A DNA stretch of 17,535 bases from NCBI GenBank assembly GCA_015499995.1, contig JADNRV010000687.1:1-17535 (forward strand). The letters are read 5' to 3'. This DNA comes from Flammula alnicola. Its lineage: Eukaryota; Basidiomycota; Agaricomycetes; Agaricales; Strophariaceae. The notes under the pieces are model-generated. The model saw nothing but the letters and a program-made list of their open reading frames with translations. It did not search any database and had not been told where the DNA came from. The position numbers were made by a program, and so were the translations under genes. This document shows positions 1 to 7,951 of the stretch, piece after piece. Positions within the stretch are counted from its first letter, which is position 1; each line of letters starts with the position of its first letter.

Positions 1-898
1 ATGAGCTGTGTATGCTACAGAAGATCCAAATTCTTCAATGCTGACGGTGAGTGCTTCAGCACATGGACCGATGCCGCCATCGACAGTTCCGGAGAATACG
101 AAATACAAACTAAATATTGTTTATCTCCTTCTCTCAGGATTCTTTGCGCATATTTCACGACCCACAAAGAATGGATATGGTCATGAAAGAAGCTACTTGA
201 CACCTTTGCCATTTATGATGCTGAGGCCGTCGATTTAGAGGCCGTCGAGAAGTTTCCCATCCCAGTCTTCGAGCCAACACACAACACTTATAATTATGAC
301 ACGCAAGATTCGAATTTTTGGGCGGATTTGCTGAGTCCAAGGGGTGACAAATCTGGCGATTTCGGGAGGGTATACCCAATGGATGCATTATGGAAGCGGC
401 GGCAGCCTTCGTGCACAGTGCACAGCTCACGTTTGGGGTCGGAACAATAGAGTCAGTGACAAACCAACACAAAGCGTAGCAGAGTTTGAAATTGAAACCC
501 CACAATATATCTTGCACAATGCATGGTTCTTCTACCATCCTCACATTCTCTCAACATGCCGATTTTCGACTGCGGATATTCCATCCAACAAGATTACATA
601 AAGCCATTTGTTAGGCAAGAAAGTGATAATGATGAGGAGGAGGAGGAGGAATATGGCACGCAGAGCCTCCTATGGGATATCAATGAATGGTGGTTAGCCC
701 TACCCCCAACTCCCGAAGACTAACGCCACTTCCCGACAGTCCGTGTTCTTGTGCTATTATTCACTATCCAAACCTCTAATCATTGACATTTGTCTCCCTG
801 TTTCAGTCTATGTCCCTGATGGAAAGAGTGGTTACGAGAACGGCGCCATCTGGGTGCGCACGCGACGACGCGTTAGAGCTGAAGGATTGAAGGCTTGA
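1..898 (+). pseudogene. Unassigned, probably degraded multi-exon coding pieces
   Basis: I do not recognise this protein. Several stretches look coding but cannot be joined into one clean reading frame. A plausible intron runs 47-137 (GTGAGT..CTCTCAG). Spliced in frame 2 it gives a short open stretch ending at a TGA at about 198. The following frame (about 199-450) reads an acidic segment containing FPIPVFEPTHNTYNYDTQDS, and an extra T near 197 would explain the switch. Further on, 595-720 encodes an Asp/Glu run (about 627-652) followed by LLWDINEWWLALPPTPED, then a TAA at 721-723. A possible intron 743-806 leads to YVPDGKSGYENGAIWVRTRR, stopping at 896-898. An alternative is a different intron using the CTAAC branch-like site at 719-723 and the acceptor at 738-739. 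The left end is cut by the window edge. It could be a decayed gene, a wrongly parsed real gene, or an assembly with indels. Confidence 0.25.
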
Positions 899-1617
899 GC
901 GAGATCGAGACCGACAGGATAGTAAAGAGGCGATTTCTGAAAGCGATCGGCGAAGGTTTCGATGAAAATCAGATGGTTTTCTTCGCGAAACTAGTTAAAA
1001 CATCGAAGTAGAACAACATGATCTTGCTAATGAACATGCTGGTCGTCGTCGTTATGTTGCTCCTGAATTTCGTGGCACATGACCGTGACGATCTTGTGTT
1101 TCGCCCGGAAACCAGTTGCCAAACAGTTTCCATCAACCGCAACACCTTGTTCATCAACGATATCGGCGTTTCTTATTGGCCAATGGCCATCCTCGTAACT
1201 CGTTCATCTGACAGAGTTGACGTTGCAACTCTCACCGAACTATCCATGGCACACGGCTGGTCTATGGTCGCACCTGTCGCGAACGCTGATCTAATCACTG
1301 ACAGTTTCTATAGCTCATGCGGCCTAATTCTATCCCCCTCTCCTCCAATTATCACAGATATTTTCGTTTCTTCTCTCATTTCGTTGTGTCGAGAGGGCTG
1401 GGACCTTACAAATTTCATTAGGTCAGTTAAGGTTTACATGGGCTTCGCCTTTGCGCTCTCGACAAGTTTGACCAACACTACCGTCTACAGGCCTCCCGCC
1501 TGAAGGGCTTGACGCTCTTTCTCGCTTCCCTTCATTTCCAAACATTCCTTGGGCTTGTGGTAGCGCTGGATTCGCTCTCTCTCTTTCCGCTCCCTTGAGC
1601 TAGCACTCTCTTCCGAT
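899..1617. other. Intergenic region; leader of the membrane-protein gene
   Basis: I see no supported gene here. A 161-codon open frame (1018-1503, +) begins with a Leu/Val/Met-rich run, but it has no family I know and no intron support, so I do not call it. The last 60 bases before the start codon at 1618 are strongly pyrimidine-rich (CT repeats at about 1575-1590), the usual look of a fungal core promoter or 5' leader. This supports transcription of the downstream gene on the + strand. Confidence 0.4.
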
Positions 1618-3468
1618 ATGCGGCCAGAGATGTCGATATCTCTTCCACGTCTGTATGTGTTTTGGCTTCTAGCTACAATTGTCTCGCCATCTTTGGCACA
1701 GACAAGTAAGCTGTTTCAATGGGGATTCGCGAATACGGTGTGTTTCTCCTTGGTTATTGTTCTTCCAAGTCCATACGTGCTGAGGGCACCCTATCTTAGG
1801 CTTTGTCAACATCGTTACCTACATGTGTCTCGCTGCCGATTATTGTGAAGTCATTCGATCCTACTACAAACGCCACCAACGGAACTCCCCCGTACTATAT
1901 GATAGCATTCGCAGTCGGTGGAACGCCAGTGACGACGTTTATTGGGACGGATGAAAATAACCTCAGCTGGACAGTGACTCAACCCGTTGGTGGGCAACTT
2001 TTTCTGCTGCATCTTGGTCGTCGACTTACTCGGTTATCAGGCTCTCAACTTGTATTAAGTGTGGTTGACGCGAATGGGAGCACTGGAGGTATTCCGCCGC
2101 GTATTTTGAATGTCATCCGTGAGTGAATTCGTTTCCCTATCTCCAAATCAAAACTGATGTTCTGGAAGCCGGTTCTACCACACAATGCGTTAATACCCCA
2201 CTGTTGACGCCTGAATTCAAGGTGACTGCAAATGTTACGGGTAACCTGCAAACCTGCCAGCCTTGGGGATTCACTGTGAAGGGTGGTGTTCCACCTTATA
2301 CGATAACTCTCGCTCAACCCAATTCGCCGGTCGTAACGAACGTTACACTGGAGACGATAGCTTTACCTACATCAACCGTGCAAACCCTGGTGGCCAGCTT
2401 ATCGGTAGGTCCAAATTTATCCTCTGTCTGATTGACGCGTAGTTACTGAAGCCCTCCGCTAATAATGCAAATAGGCGCAATCAGCGACTTGTGAGTGCTA
2501 GAATCAACTCGTTGCTACATACCACTTCATCTCACTTTCATTGACAGCACAGGACGTTGGGCCACCGGAACGCCGATCGCTAACACGCAAGGTGATTGAC
2601 AGGTTTCGTTGTCTGTGTCTTGACATTAACAAGACGCCGTCTCCCAGGGTCTTCCGATGTCTCTTGCGTGGGACTAGTCAGCTCCAGCGGCAATGCAACT
2701 CTAATTCAACAAGAGGATAACGCCGCAAATGCAGCTGCATCAGCGTCAAGACGACGGAGATCAACCGCCATTGGAGTCTCCGTCACATTAGTCCTCCTCC
2801 TCCTAATCGGTCTGGGTGTTGCTGCATTCTTCTACGTAAGAAGACGACAACAACGGGATAGAGCAGAGCTAATTGCGGCTGCCCCGCGCCAATTCGTCGA
2901 GATCGGAGGGCAGCTACCTTCCGTCAGCAACGACCCGGAGTCCTCAATAAGTCGATCCGAACCGGTAAACCAACCGGCGTTGAGCAAAGCAGCGCTGGTA
3001 TCTTCACAGAACAGCTATCGCAGTCCTCCTTCTCCTTCCACCTCTTCTTCGACCGCTGGTTTATCATATTACCCCAGCATTCTTGCATCCACCGCTCGAG
3101 AGGGGACACCTGACAATGAGACCCAATCGCAAGCTTCCAGCGGCCGTGTGTCCCGCCCAGGCTTCGCCAAGTTCCCAGCATCTTCAATTCGACGTTCAGA
3201 GAAGGCGCTTGAAGCTGGAGTCCTGTCGACGCGCTCACCGGATTCTGAGTATCCAGAAACTGCTATCTCGGACAATAGTAACGTGCTGGGGAGGCAACCA
3301 TCTGCTATATCATCCACCAGAACTGGTGCCACGGGCCGTGGGCTGACGCCAGTGGAAACGGTAGAAGAAGAAGCTGAGGCCGTATACCAACACCAAGACG
3401 CGGGTGTTGTTCGAGAATTGCCGCCACCATATGCTGATCGAGGTGGACCTGGACGTCCGTCTTCGTAA
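1618..3468 (+). CDS. Type I single-pass membrane glycoprotein, seven exons, frame break in exon 4
   Basis: Proposed exons are 1618-1737, 1800-1989, 2041-2118, 2169-2404, 2475-2490, 2548-2591 and 2648-3468; every intron is GT..AG and 50-70 nt. The product would be about 501 aa. Order: signal peptide (hydrophobic core LYVFWLLATIVSPSLA; a second in-frame ATG lies at 1630); the short FQWGF block; two lumenal modules with PPYYMIAFAVGGTP and CQPWGFTVKGGVPPY; then TGRWATGTPIANTQG and DVSCVGLVSSSGN with N-glycosylation sequons. One transmembrane helix (about residues 270-292) is followed by a basic stop-transfer RRRQQR and a roughly 205-residue Ser/Pro/Arg-rich tail ending near LPPPY. These blocks recur in uncharacterised agaricomycete membrane proteins, as I recall them. 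Function is unknown; a cell-surface or wall-sensing role is only inference. Upstream exon 4 is in frame 2 while the conserved DDSFTYINRANPGG is in frame 1, so one base is missing (or two are extra) at about 2351. That means either a disabled gene or a sequence error. Confidence 0.82.
1990..2040 (+). other. 51-nt intron with no stop and no frame change (membrane protein)
   Basis: GTGGGC..TTATCAG with a CTTAC branch-like site. Also a stopless multiple of three. Removing it restores PVGSQLVLSVVDANGS, the spacing I expect in the family, instead of the 17 odd residues FLLHLGRRLTRL and so on. Confidence 0.75.
3421..3432 (+). other. PPxY motif in the cytoplasmic tail
   Basis: Codons CCG CCA CCA TAT encode P-P-P-Y, preceded by an acidic stretch (EEEAEAVYQ) and placed about 12 residues from the C-terminus. 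PPxY sequences bind WW domains, classically of Rsp5/Nedd4-type ubiquitin ligases. In a tail exposed to the cytoplasm this suggests ubiquitin-dependent endocytosis or sorting. The motif is seen directly; its role is inference. Confidence 0.5.
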
Positions 3469-3831
3469 TTTTTTTTTTAGTTCCAATTTCTATACATGTT
3501 ATTCTCTTTCTATTGGTGTATTATGGGTTTACGACGAATTAAGTCACATTATATGTAACAGGAACTAGTTTCGTCTTATGAAGCTCACGCGTGGGCTGAA
3601 CCCAGTCTTATGACTTCTTTTTCTGCTGAGTTGCTATGCCCGATGCTTTATCCTCCTAGACGCTTATAATGATTGAACAGCAACCGTCGTGCATCAAACA
3701 ATTTGATTCGATAACGTCTAAAGAGAAGACATCCTTTCAAATCATGAGAAAGATCGAGAAAAATACCTATACAATCAGACAGTCGATAGCACCAAAACCC
3801 TCTCCTTCCAGCTCAGCTGGTCAACAGTCTC
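3469..3831. other. Convergent intergenic region
   Basis: This stretch separates the 3' ends of the membrane-protein gene (+) and the first small hydrophobic-protein gene (-). A T-rich tract directly follows the TAA stop, and AT-rich sequence at 3480-3560 is suitable for 3'-end formation. No open frame here has recognisable content. Confidence 0.5.
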
Positions 3832-4311
3832 TCAGACCCAGGCCTCAGGCCTAGGCGACTGCGATCCTCGACGGCGTCTCATGAGCAATTTCCCTCCAAA
3901 CGAGCCCACTCCTTTCATAATCATGGCTATCCCCTCTATGATCATCCCGCAAGCGTAGAGCCCCATTCCCGCGAAGGCTATGGGCGTGGTAAGAAGGATG
4001 AAAAATCCTCGAACGATGTCATCCAGGACGCTCCTGTTCTCTTCACGAATGGTCCTGAATAAATCTGGCATACGCCAAATGCGTCTGGCCTGCGGCGTCG
4101 TGTCGGCAATCGAGCCGGCGTCGGGTGCGAGCTGGATTGGGGATAACCCTCTGGGCGCCGGCGCCAAGTTAGGGGGAGCGTTATCTGGTTCGCGTTTATC
4201 TTCCGCAGCGTCATCATGCGCAAGCAGCGGCTGGGTTTCGGGTTCGTGCAGCCAAAGCTCCTCGGAGTGGATGGGGGCAATCGCGGGAAGGGTTGTGGGT
4301 GCCATCGCCAT
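3832..4311 (-). CDS. Small hydrophobic-block protein, copy A (159 aa)
   Basis: Single-exon frame from the ATG at 4311 to TGA at 3832-3834. Residues 1-75 are Pro/Ala/Asp-rich and look disordered. Residues 76-98 are amphipathic and charged (RRIWRMPDLFRTIREENRS). Residues 101-133 form a hydrophobic, Gly-rich block containing PIAFAGMGLYACGMIIEG, followed by KGVGSFGG and a strongly basic RRRRG. The block is long enough for one membrane-spanning helix or a hairpin, with the basic tail probably on the cytoplasmic side. The gene at 5430-5972 encodes a clear relative: 23 of 39 aligned residues are identical in this block, while the N-termini are unrelated in length and sequence. I know similar short basidiomycete proteins only as hypothetical. 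A TATA-like CATAAATAG on the - strand (4455-4463) lies about 145 bp upstream. Function unknown. Confidence 0.72.
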   Translation of the reverse strand: MAMAPTTLPAIAPIHSEELWLHEPETQPLLAHDDAAEDKREPDNAPPNLAPAPRGLSPIQLAPDAGSIADTTPQARRIWRMPDLFRTIREENRSVLDDIVRGFFILLTTPIAFAGMGLYACGMIIEGIAMIMKGVGSFGGKLLMRRRRGSQSPRPEAWV

Positions 4312-4454
4312 CTTGTAGATATAGCAACCTGAAGCCTGTTATTCAAATGTCAAGATTAGATGGCCTCAGATAAAGAAATATCCTCACGGAAAGGCGGTCA
4401 GAGATCAAAAGAGGGGGTGGAAAGGCAATCTACAGGTGTTAGATATTTCGGGCT

Positions 4455-4463
4455 ACTATTTAT
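4455..4463 (-). promoter_or_regulatory. TATA-like element upstream of copy A
   Basis: The - strand reads CATAAATAG, about 145 bp before the ATG at 4311. Both orientation and distance suit a core promoter. The match is to a short loose consensus and could be chance. Confidence 0.25.
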
Positions 4464-5086
4464 GCTTTTTGTCAGACTCAAAGTGTCAGTCATCAAACTA
4501 ATTCTCCTCGTTCCGCAGCGATCTACACCCTGTAACACTTTGTTTTGGGTCAGCATAAGGGAAATAACGGGTAGTTCCTACGCTGCTTTTATCGATGCGC
4601 AGTCTGTCAAGACTTCAGAACACACTTTATCTTTGGCGACTATGAGCCGAGACGGCCTTCTCAGCCCGCAATGAGAAGGTTCACCCTCGGACACGATGCC
4701 GGAAGCCTGAAGTCAGTAGGTCGAGGCTTTGCGAAAGACTTCGAAGGAATGGAGAAGATAATAAATCATTTTATTTTATATCTTAGCTCACCTTCCATGT
4801 ACGAACAAGATAAGTCGAGTTATCAAACACGCCGTGCTGCTAATTATGTCCTTAAATTTATATGCCCTCTGCGTAAAATGCTCAGCAAATTCCATTAATT
4901 ATTTGCCTGTGGCTCCAATATTTAACTCGGAACGCCCGGATTAGCCAAAGAGCACAGATGATTGACGGGCGCTTATTTCTTGCAGTGCGATTTAATGCAG
5001 CTTTTCTACTGACAAGAATAGTCTTTATATCTCTCCCTTAACTAGAATTGACTATCGGAGCGTGTTCGAATTAAACATAAAGCCGC

Positions 5087-5113
5087 ATTGTCATTCAATT
5101 CCCCAATGACAAT
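5087..5113. repeat. Perfect 9-bp inverted repeat (hairpin)
   Basis: ATTGTCATT at 5087-5095 is the reverse complement of AATGACAAT at 5105-5113, with a 9-nt spacer. It lies in AT-rich intergenic DNA about 50 bp before a TATAAATA. It may be a dimeric protein-binding site, part of an RNA hairpin, or chance. Confidence 0.4.
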
Positions 5114-5162
5114 TGCAATGCTATGTTCTTGGCGACCGCCATGGGTAAAGCTCCCCGCAATC

Positions 5163-5170
5163 TATAAATA
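5163..5170 (+). promoter_or_regulatory. Consensus TATA box without a clear gene
   Basis: TATAAATA on the + strand. The first ATGs downstream (5286 and 5332) open only very short frames, and the one at 5358 overlaps the antisense end of copy B. It may drive a small or non-coding transcript, or be inactive. Confidence 0.25.
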
Positions 5171-5429
5171 GACCCAGAAGCTCCAGGGAGGCTTGCTTCG
5201 CCCAACGATTGACGATAACACCTCCACCCAAATCGTAATCTTACAGTACACTACCGCAGTCATTTAGTCACGCTCAACCACTAGAATGGACCATAATGGG
5301 CTATAATTACAACACTGCCGGTGGATAGATGTACAAAGAACTAGAGCAGATGAGATCATGGACGTCGGTGATGGAATAGGGTACACGCAGTATTTATCTC
5401 GATACTTCCTTGCAGTTTCAAACGCAGAA

Positions 5430-5972
5430 TTAAATAGGCCCGGTGGATTTCTTGGGTTTTGCACGCACTGCGGTAGAAAGTGGGAGCTTTCCGAGCGAGC
5501 CGATACCCTTCAAGATTGTACCCGTGCCCTCTGCGATCAACCCACAGGCGTAAACCCCCATCCCCGCCACTGCAAGCGGCGTCCCCAGTATTAATAAAAG
5601 CCCACGCCCCATCTGTTTTGCGGGGCTCTCTCTGTCATTGTCCTCGTGCGAGTCAGGGAATGCGGCATACAAGTCCGCATCCATCTTCGAGCCCCACTTT
5701 GAACCTCGTTTGAGTTTCTTCGGTTTCTCGGGCGCCGGCGGAGGGCCGACGACGTTAGGTGGCATAACATCTGACTGAGGCTCCGTTCTTGCAAATCGGA
5801 GAGCTGAGGCTACTCGTGCAGCTGCGTCGTTGATCTCGTTTTGTGGGGCTCCTCTCGCGATAAGTTCGCGGTATGCCGCCAGTTCCCTTTCGAGAACATC
5901 GAGAGAATCGCTCCACTGTTCATCGCCCCGGAGGGTTTCCGATCCAGTGTGGGTTGGCGTTAAAACTCCCAT
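5430..5972 (-). CDS. Small hydrophobic-block protein, copy B (180 aa)
   Basis: Single-exon frame from the ATG at 5972 to its stop at 5430-5432. Residues 16-62 are likely helical and acidic (SLDVLERELAAYRELIAR, then an Ala-rich helix). Residues 70-115 are Pro/Lys-rich and probably disordered. Residues 122-160 form the conserved block (GRGLLLILGTPLAVAGMGVY, then ACGLIAEG and KGIGSLGKL), followed by a basic tail with AKPKK. The block aligns to residues 101-139 of copy A with 23 of 39 identities and no gap, including the shared AGMG.YACG core and the E-G and K-G-x-G-S spacing. The two genes lie in the same orientation 1.1 kb apart, which points to an old tandem duplication. A TATAAAAA lies on the same strand about 125 bp upstream. 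No known function; a small membrane-inserted protein is the likely form. Confidence 0.74.
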   Translation of the reverse strand: MGVLTPTHTGSETLRGDEQWSDSLDVLERELAAYRELIARGAPQNEINDAAARVASALRFARTEPQSDVMPPNVVGPPPAPEKPKKLKRGSKWGSKMDADLYAAFPDSHEDNDRESPAKQMGRGLLLILGTPLAVAGMGVYACGLIAEGTGTILKGIGSLGKLPLSTAVRAKPKKSTGPI

Positions 5973-6695
5973 CCTTTGAATATTCTAATCGTTCAACGTT
6001 AGATGAAACGGAAAACGAAAGAGGACAGTTTTCGTACGAAAGGTGGTCAAGGACCTAAGAATATAACTAACAGGAGCCCTTCGCAGAGATGGATCCCTTT
6101 TTATAATCTCTCGCCATGAGGAGACAGAGGGATATCCCATTTCTGGCTGGTTCAAACTTCCTTTGTGCGCAGCTCGTCACTAATACCATAACCCGTGTAC
6201 ACGGCCTTTTGAGCCCATGGAGGGAAAGAGTAGCTGAATTTCATCCTCGTGCTAATTGCGCGACTGACAGACCTGCTACTTATGCCTTCTGTCACTATAT
6301 AATAATAGAAGTTAAGAGCAAGGTGGACTTACGATTTATGCCGTTGAATAAGCACCGCTAGATCTTGCAGAGAACATGACATCGACTGAAAAGACGCAGT
6401 CAGGGAGAACAAACGTCCCTGAAATGTTATGGTCTTTCAGTGCCTACCATGCTCAACGCGGCAGGTCCAGGAACTTGAGGATTACTTACACAAGGATTAC
6501 ACGACATTCAATTCATGATGCCCCGAATCGAATAAGTAGTCCTCAGAGGCCAAGGTGGAAGAGAAGGCGCCGTGCAAGAGCATAATATTTTGGAAGGGTA
6601 AACGCAATGACGTTGAAAAGCTCGAATGGCTGGAAAAAGTTATTGTCGGGGATCGAAGGGGTAATAAAGTATTTTTAATGTGATGCAATACACAT
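5973..6695. other. Intergenic region between copy B and the tRNA gene
   Basis: This stretch holds the presumed promoter of copy B on the - strand and AT-rich DNA (for example 6295-6308). Open frames on both strands (6116-6361, 6376-6585 +; 6497-6688 -) show no domain, no good start context and no intron pattern, so I leave them out. Confidence 0.45.
6098..6105 (-). promoter_or_regulatory. TATA box of copy B
   Basis: The - strand reads TATAAAAA, about 125 bp upstream of the ATG at 5972 and in the right orientation. A strong core-promoter match for a fungal gene, though unproven. Confidence 0.4.
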
Positions 6696-6816
6696 GGTGA
6701 GATGGCCGAGCGGTCTAAGGCGCCAGACTAAGGATCAGGGCATTACATGTCCATCACTTGTGTATCACTACGCAATCTGGTCCTCCGGGGCGTGGGTTCG
6801 AATCCCACTCTCATCA
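6696..6816 (+). tRNA. tRNA-Leu (anticodon AAG) with a 41-nt intron
   Basis: The cloverleaf folds directly from the sequence. Acceptor strand GGTGAGA (6696-6702) pairs with TCTCATC (6809-6815), with one G-T wobble; the discriminator is A at 6816. The A box lies in TGGCCGAGCGG (6703-6713) and the B box GGTTCGAATCC is at 6795-6805. The anticodon stem is CCAGA (6723-6727) with TCTGG (6776-6780), and the loop is C-T-AAG-G-(intron)-A, placing the anticodon at 6730-6732. The intron 6734-6774 sits after the base 3' of the anticodon, the canonical eukaryotic position. A long variable arm (CCTCCGGGG region) fits the class II leucine type. CCA is not encoded, as expected in nuclear genes. It decodes CUU and, after A34-to-inosine editing, other CUN codons. 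Confidence 0.93.
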
Positions 6817-7049
6817 TCTATTTTTTCTTTGCTTGAAGTTGACCCACCTCCTCCCTCGTGCTTTTCGCCTTTCTAAAAACTTCTTATTCTAAAGTCACTG
6901 AATGAATTATTAAGCTTCCAAACCAAAAATGCATTCACGGGATATAGGATCTCTACTGCTGGAACATACAAACATATCTAGCCACAAATGGCGACCACTC
7001 ATTGAACTATCGACTACCTATCTACTCGTACACAAATTCGAACCCGCAT
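6817..7049. other. Intergenic region
   Basis: Between the tRNA gene and the CHAT remnant. Apart from the T-run just after the tRNA, I see no gene or repeat. Confidence 0.4.
6821..6826 (+). terminator. RNA polymerase III terminator
   Basis: A run of six T residues begins 5 nt after the tRNA discriminator base. This is the standard Pol III stop signal and supports transcription of the tRNA gene. Confidence 0.8.
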
Positions 7050-7480
7050 TCAATTGTAAAGTTGGAGACCGAAGTGTACAGACGGGACCCACATCAAGAG
7101 GGACGCCTCCGAGTCGCCATCCGCCTTCCGGAGTTCTTGCGTGGCGTAATGAAGTATGTGGGGGCAGCCTGCGAGCTGTCCAATCCTTTCTTTTCGTCCC
7201 GCGTGCCCCGCCTCAATAATTTTCTGTAGAAATGCTCTGCAACCACCAGCCCATATTATCCTTGATCGACCACATCGTCGGCGCGACACCACGATACCCG
7301 GCAGCGAGCATTCCAGCAGCTAGGTGAACGGCTTCGTCGGACAGATTCTCATCGCCAACGCTCGTCTGACACGCCGACAAAAAGGAAAGATCGGCCGTCG
7401 TCAAATTTCTGCCGATTTGAGGGGTCTGTCGTGGAGAAGGAACCCACTTCGTAGAGGTTCGTGAACATCTGTGAACATCT
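7050..7480 (-). pseudogene. CHAT-domain (caspase-like) remnant, several frame breaks
   Basis: Read on the - strand, the pieces match the C-terminal part of a CHAT peptidase domain, a family abundant in agaricomycetes and often fused to TPRs or NLR-like architectures. The best piece holds ADLSFLSACQTSVGDE, with the catalytic-type Cys in SACQT, then DEAVHLAAGMLAAGYRGV and TMWSIKDN. The next expected residues (LVVAEHFYRKLLRRG) are in another frame after a break near 7245. The final block (LHYATQELRKADGDSEAS, then MWVPSVHFGL) is in a third frame after a break near 7155-7168. Upstream, SGFLLHDRPLK lies in yet another frame, following a 10-bp tandem duplication at 7461-7480. The region of the catalytic His (usually ACHG-like) is not recognisable. 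No promoter-proximal part or TPR region is present: a decayed 3' fragment, not a working protease. Confidence 0.8.
7461..7480. repeat. 10-bp perfect tandem duplication
   Basis: GTGAACATCT occurs twice without spacing. It falls inside the CHAT remnant. Because 10 is not a multiple of three it shifts the frame: with a single copy, the coding piece before it would join the SGFLLHD piece after it. Confidence 0.85.
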
Positions 7481-7578
7481 TGACATGGCTTAGGTGTATC
7501 AGTCACATTTGACGGGTTTAGAATTTCCCGAAATACACGATAAGTAGGCTTAAGTAGGACTTTAGAAGGAGAAGATAT

Positions 7579-7675
7579 CTCGTCATCGCGTAAACCTGTG
7601 ATAAATATAACTGTCAAGACCCCCCGGGATACCGGAGATCAATTGTTCTGCTTGTTTTCGTTCTCACTCACTGTC
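7579..7675 (+). repeat. Left arm of the inverted repeat
   Basis: Begins CTCGTCATCGCGTAA and is strongest up to GGAGATC at 7640, with weaker matching to 7675. Its mate is on the opposite strand at 7952-8039. Confidence 0.8.
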
Positions 7676-7951
7676 AATAAATGTCAGTACTAATTACAAC
7701 ATTACATATACATTACTTACCAAGTCTCCTGATAGTGATAAGGTCATCTTCCCGCCTAGGCTCCCATCACGTCCGCATCGGGAAGGTTTGGTGCGCGGGT
7801 CCGTATTTGGCATGGGATCATTGGGATGGGCATGCCGGCGTGATGCCGCCGAATTCAAGGCACCACTTTGATAACCGTGTCTTATCGCATGACCTTACCA
7901 CTATCGGTAAACTACTAAGTAATTATTATTAGGTGAGGGGAGGAATTAAAC

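Larger units (their letters stand above)
4312..5429. other. Intergenic region between the two small-protein genes
   Basis: About 1.1 kb with no gene I can support. The right part would hold the 3' end of copy B (-), and the left part the promoter of copy A (-). It contains a short hairpin-forming inverted repeat (5087-5113) and a consensus TATAAATA on the + strand (5163-5170) with no convincing + strand gene after it. Open frames at 4360-4674, 4671-4898 and 5358-5594 (+) have no recognisable composition; the last runs over the end of copy B. Confidence 0.45.

Noticed and set aside
1018..1503. 161-codon open frame (+) with a hydrophobic N-terminus
   Set aside because: No recognisable family; the hydrophobic start comes from GTC/GTT-rich sequence, and there is no intron or promoter support.
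1706..1799. GTAAG at 1706 as first donor of the membrane-protein gene
   Set aside because: It leaves the wrong phase for exon 2 (reads into TGA) and would delete FQWGF, a block I expect in this family. The donor at 1738 keeps frame and gives a normal 62-nt intron.
4360..4898. Open frames 4360-4674 and 4671-4898 (+)
   Set aside because: They lie over the promoter side of copy A, have no domain-like composition and no start context.
5264..5594. Overlapping frames near the TATAAATA (5264-5464 -, 5358-5594 +)
   Set aside because: They are low-complexity shadows of the intergenic DNA and of the end of copy B; no pheromone-type CaaX end or signal peptide.
6376..6688. Frames before the tRNA on both strands
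   Set aside because: Short, without family features; the tRNA and its Pol III signals are the only supported gene nearby.
7213..7617. 134-codon - strand frame as an intact CHAT protein
   Set aside because: Its first third is not CHAT-like and runs into the inverted-repeat element, and its end leaves the CHAT frame; conserved pieces continue in other frames.
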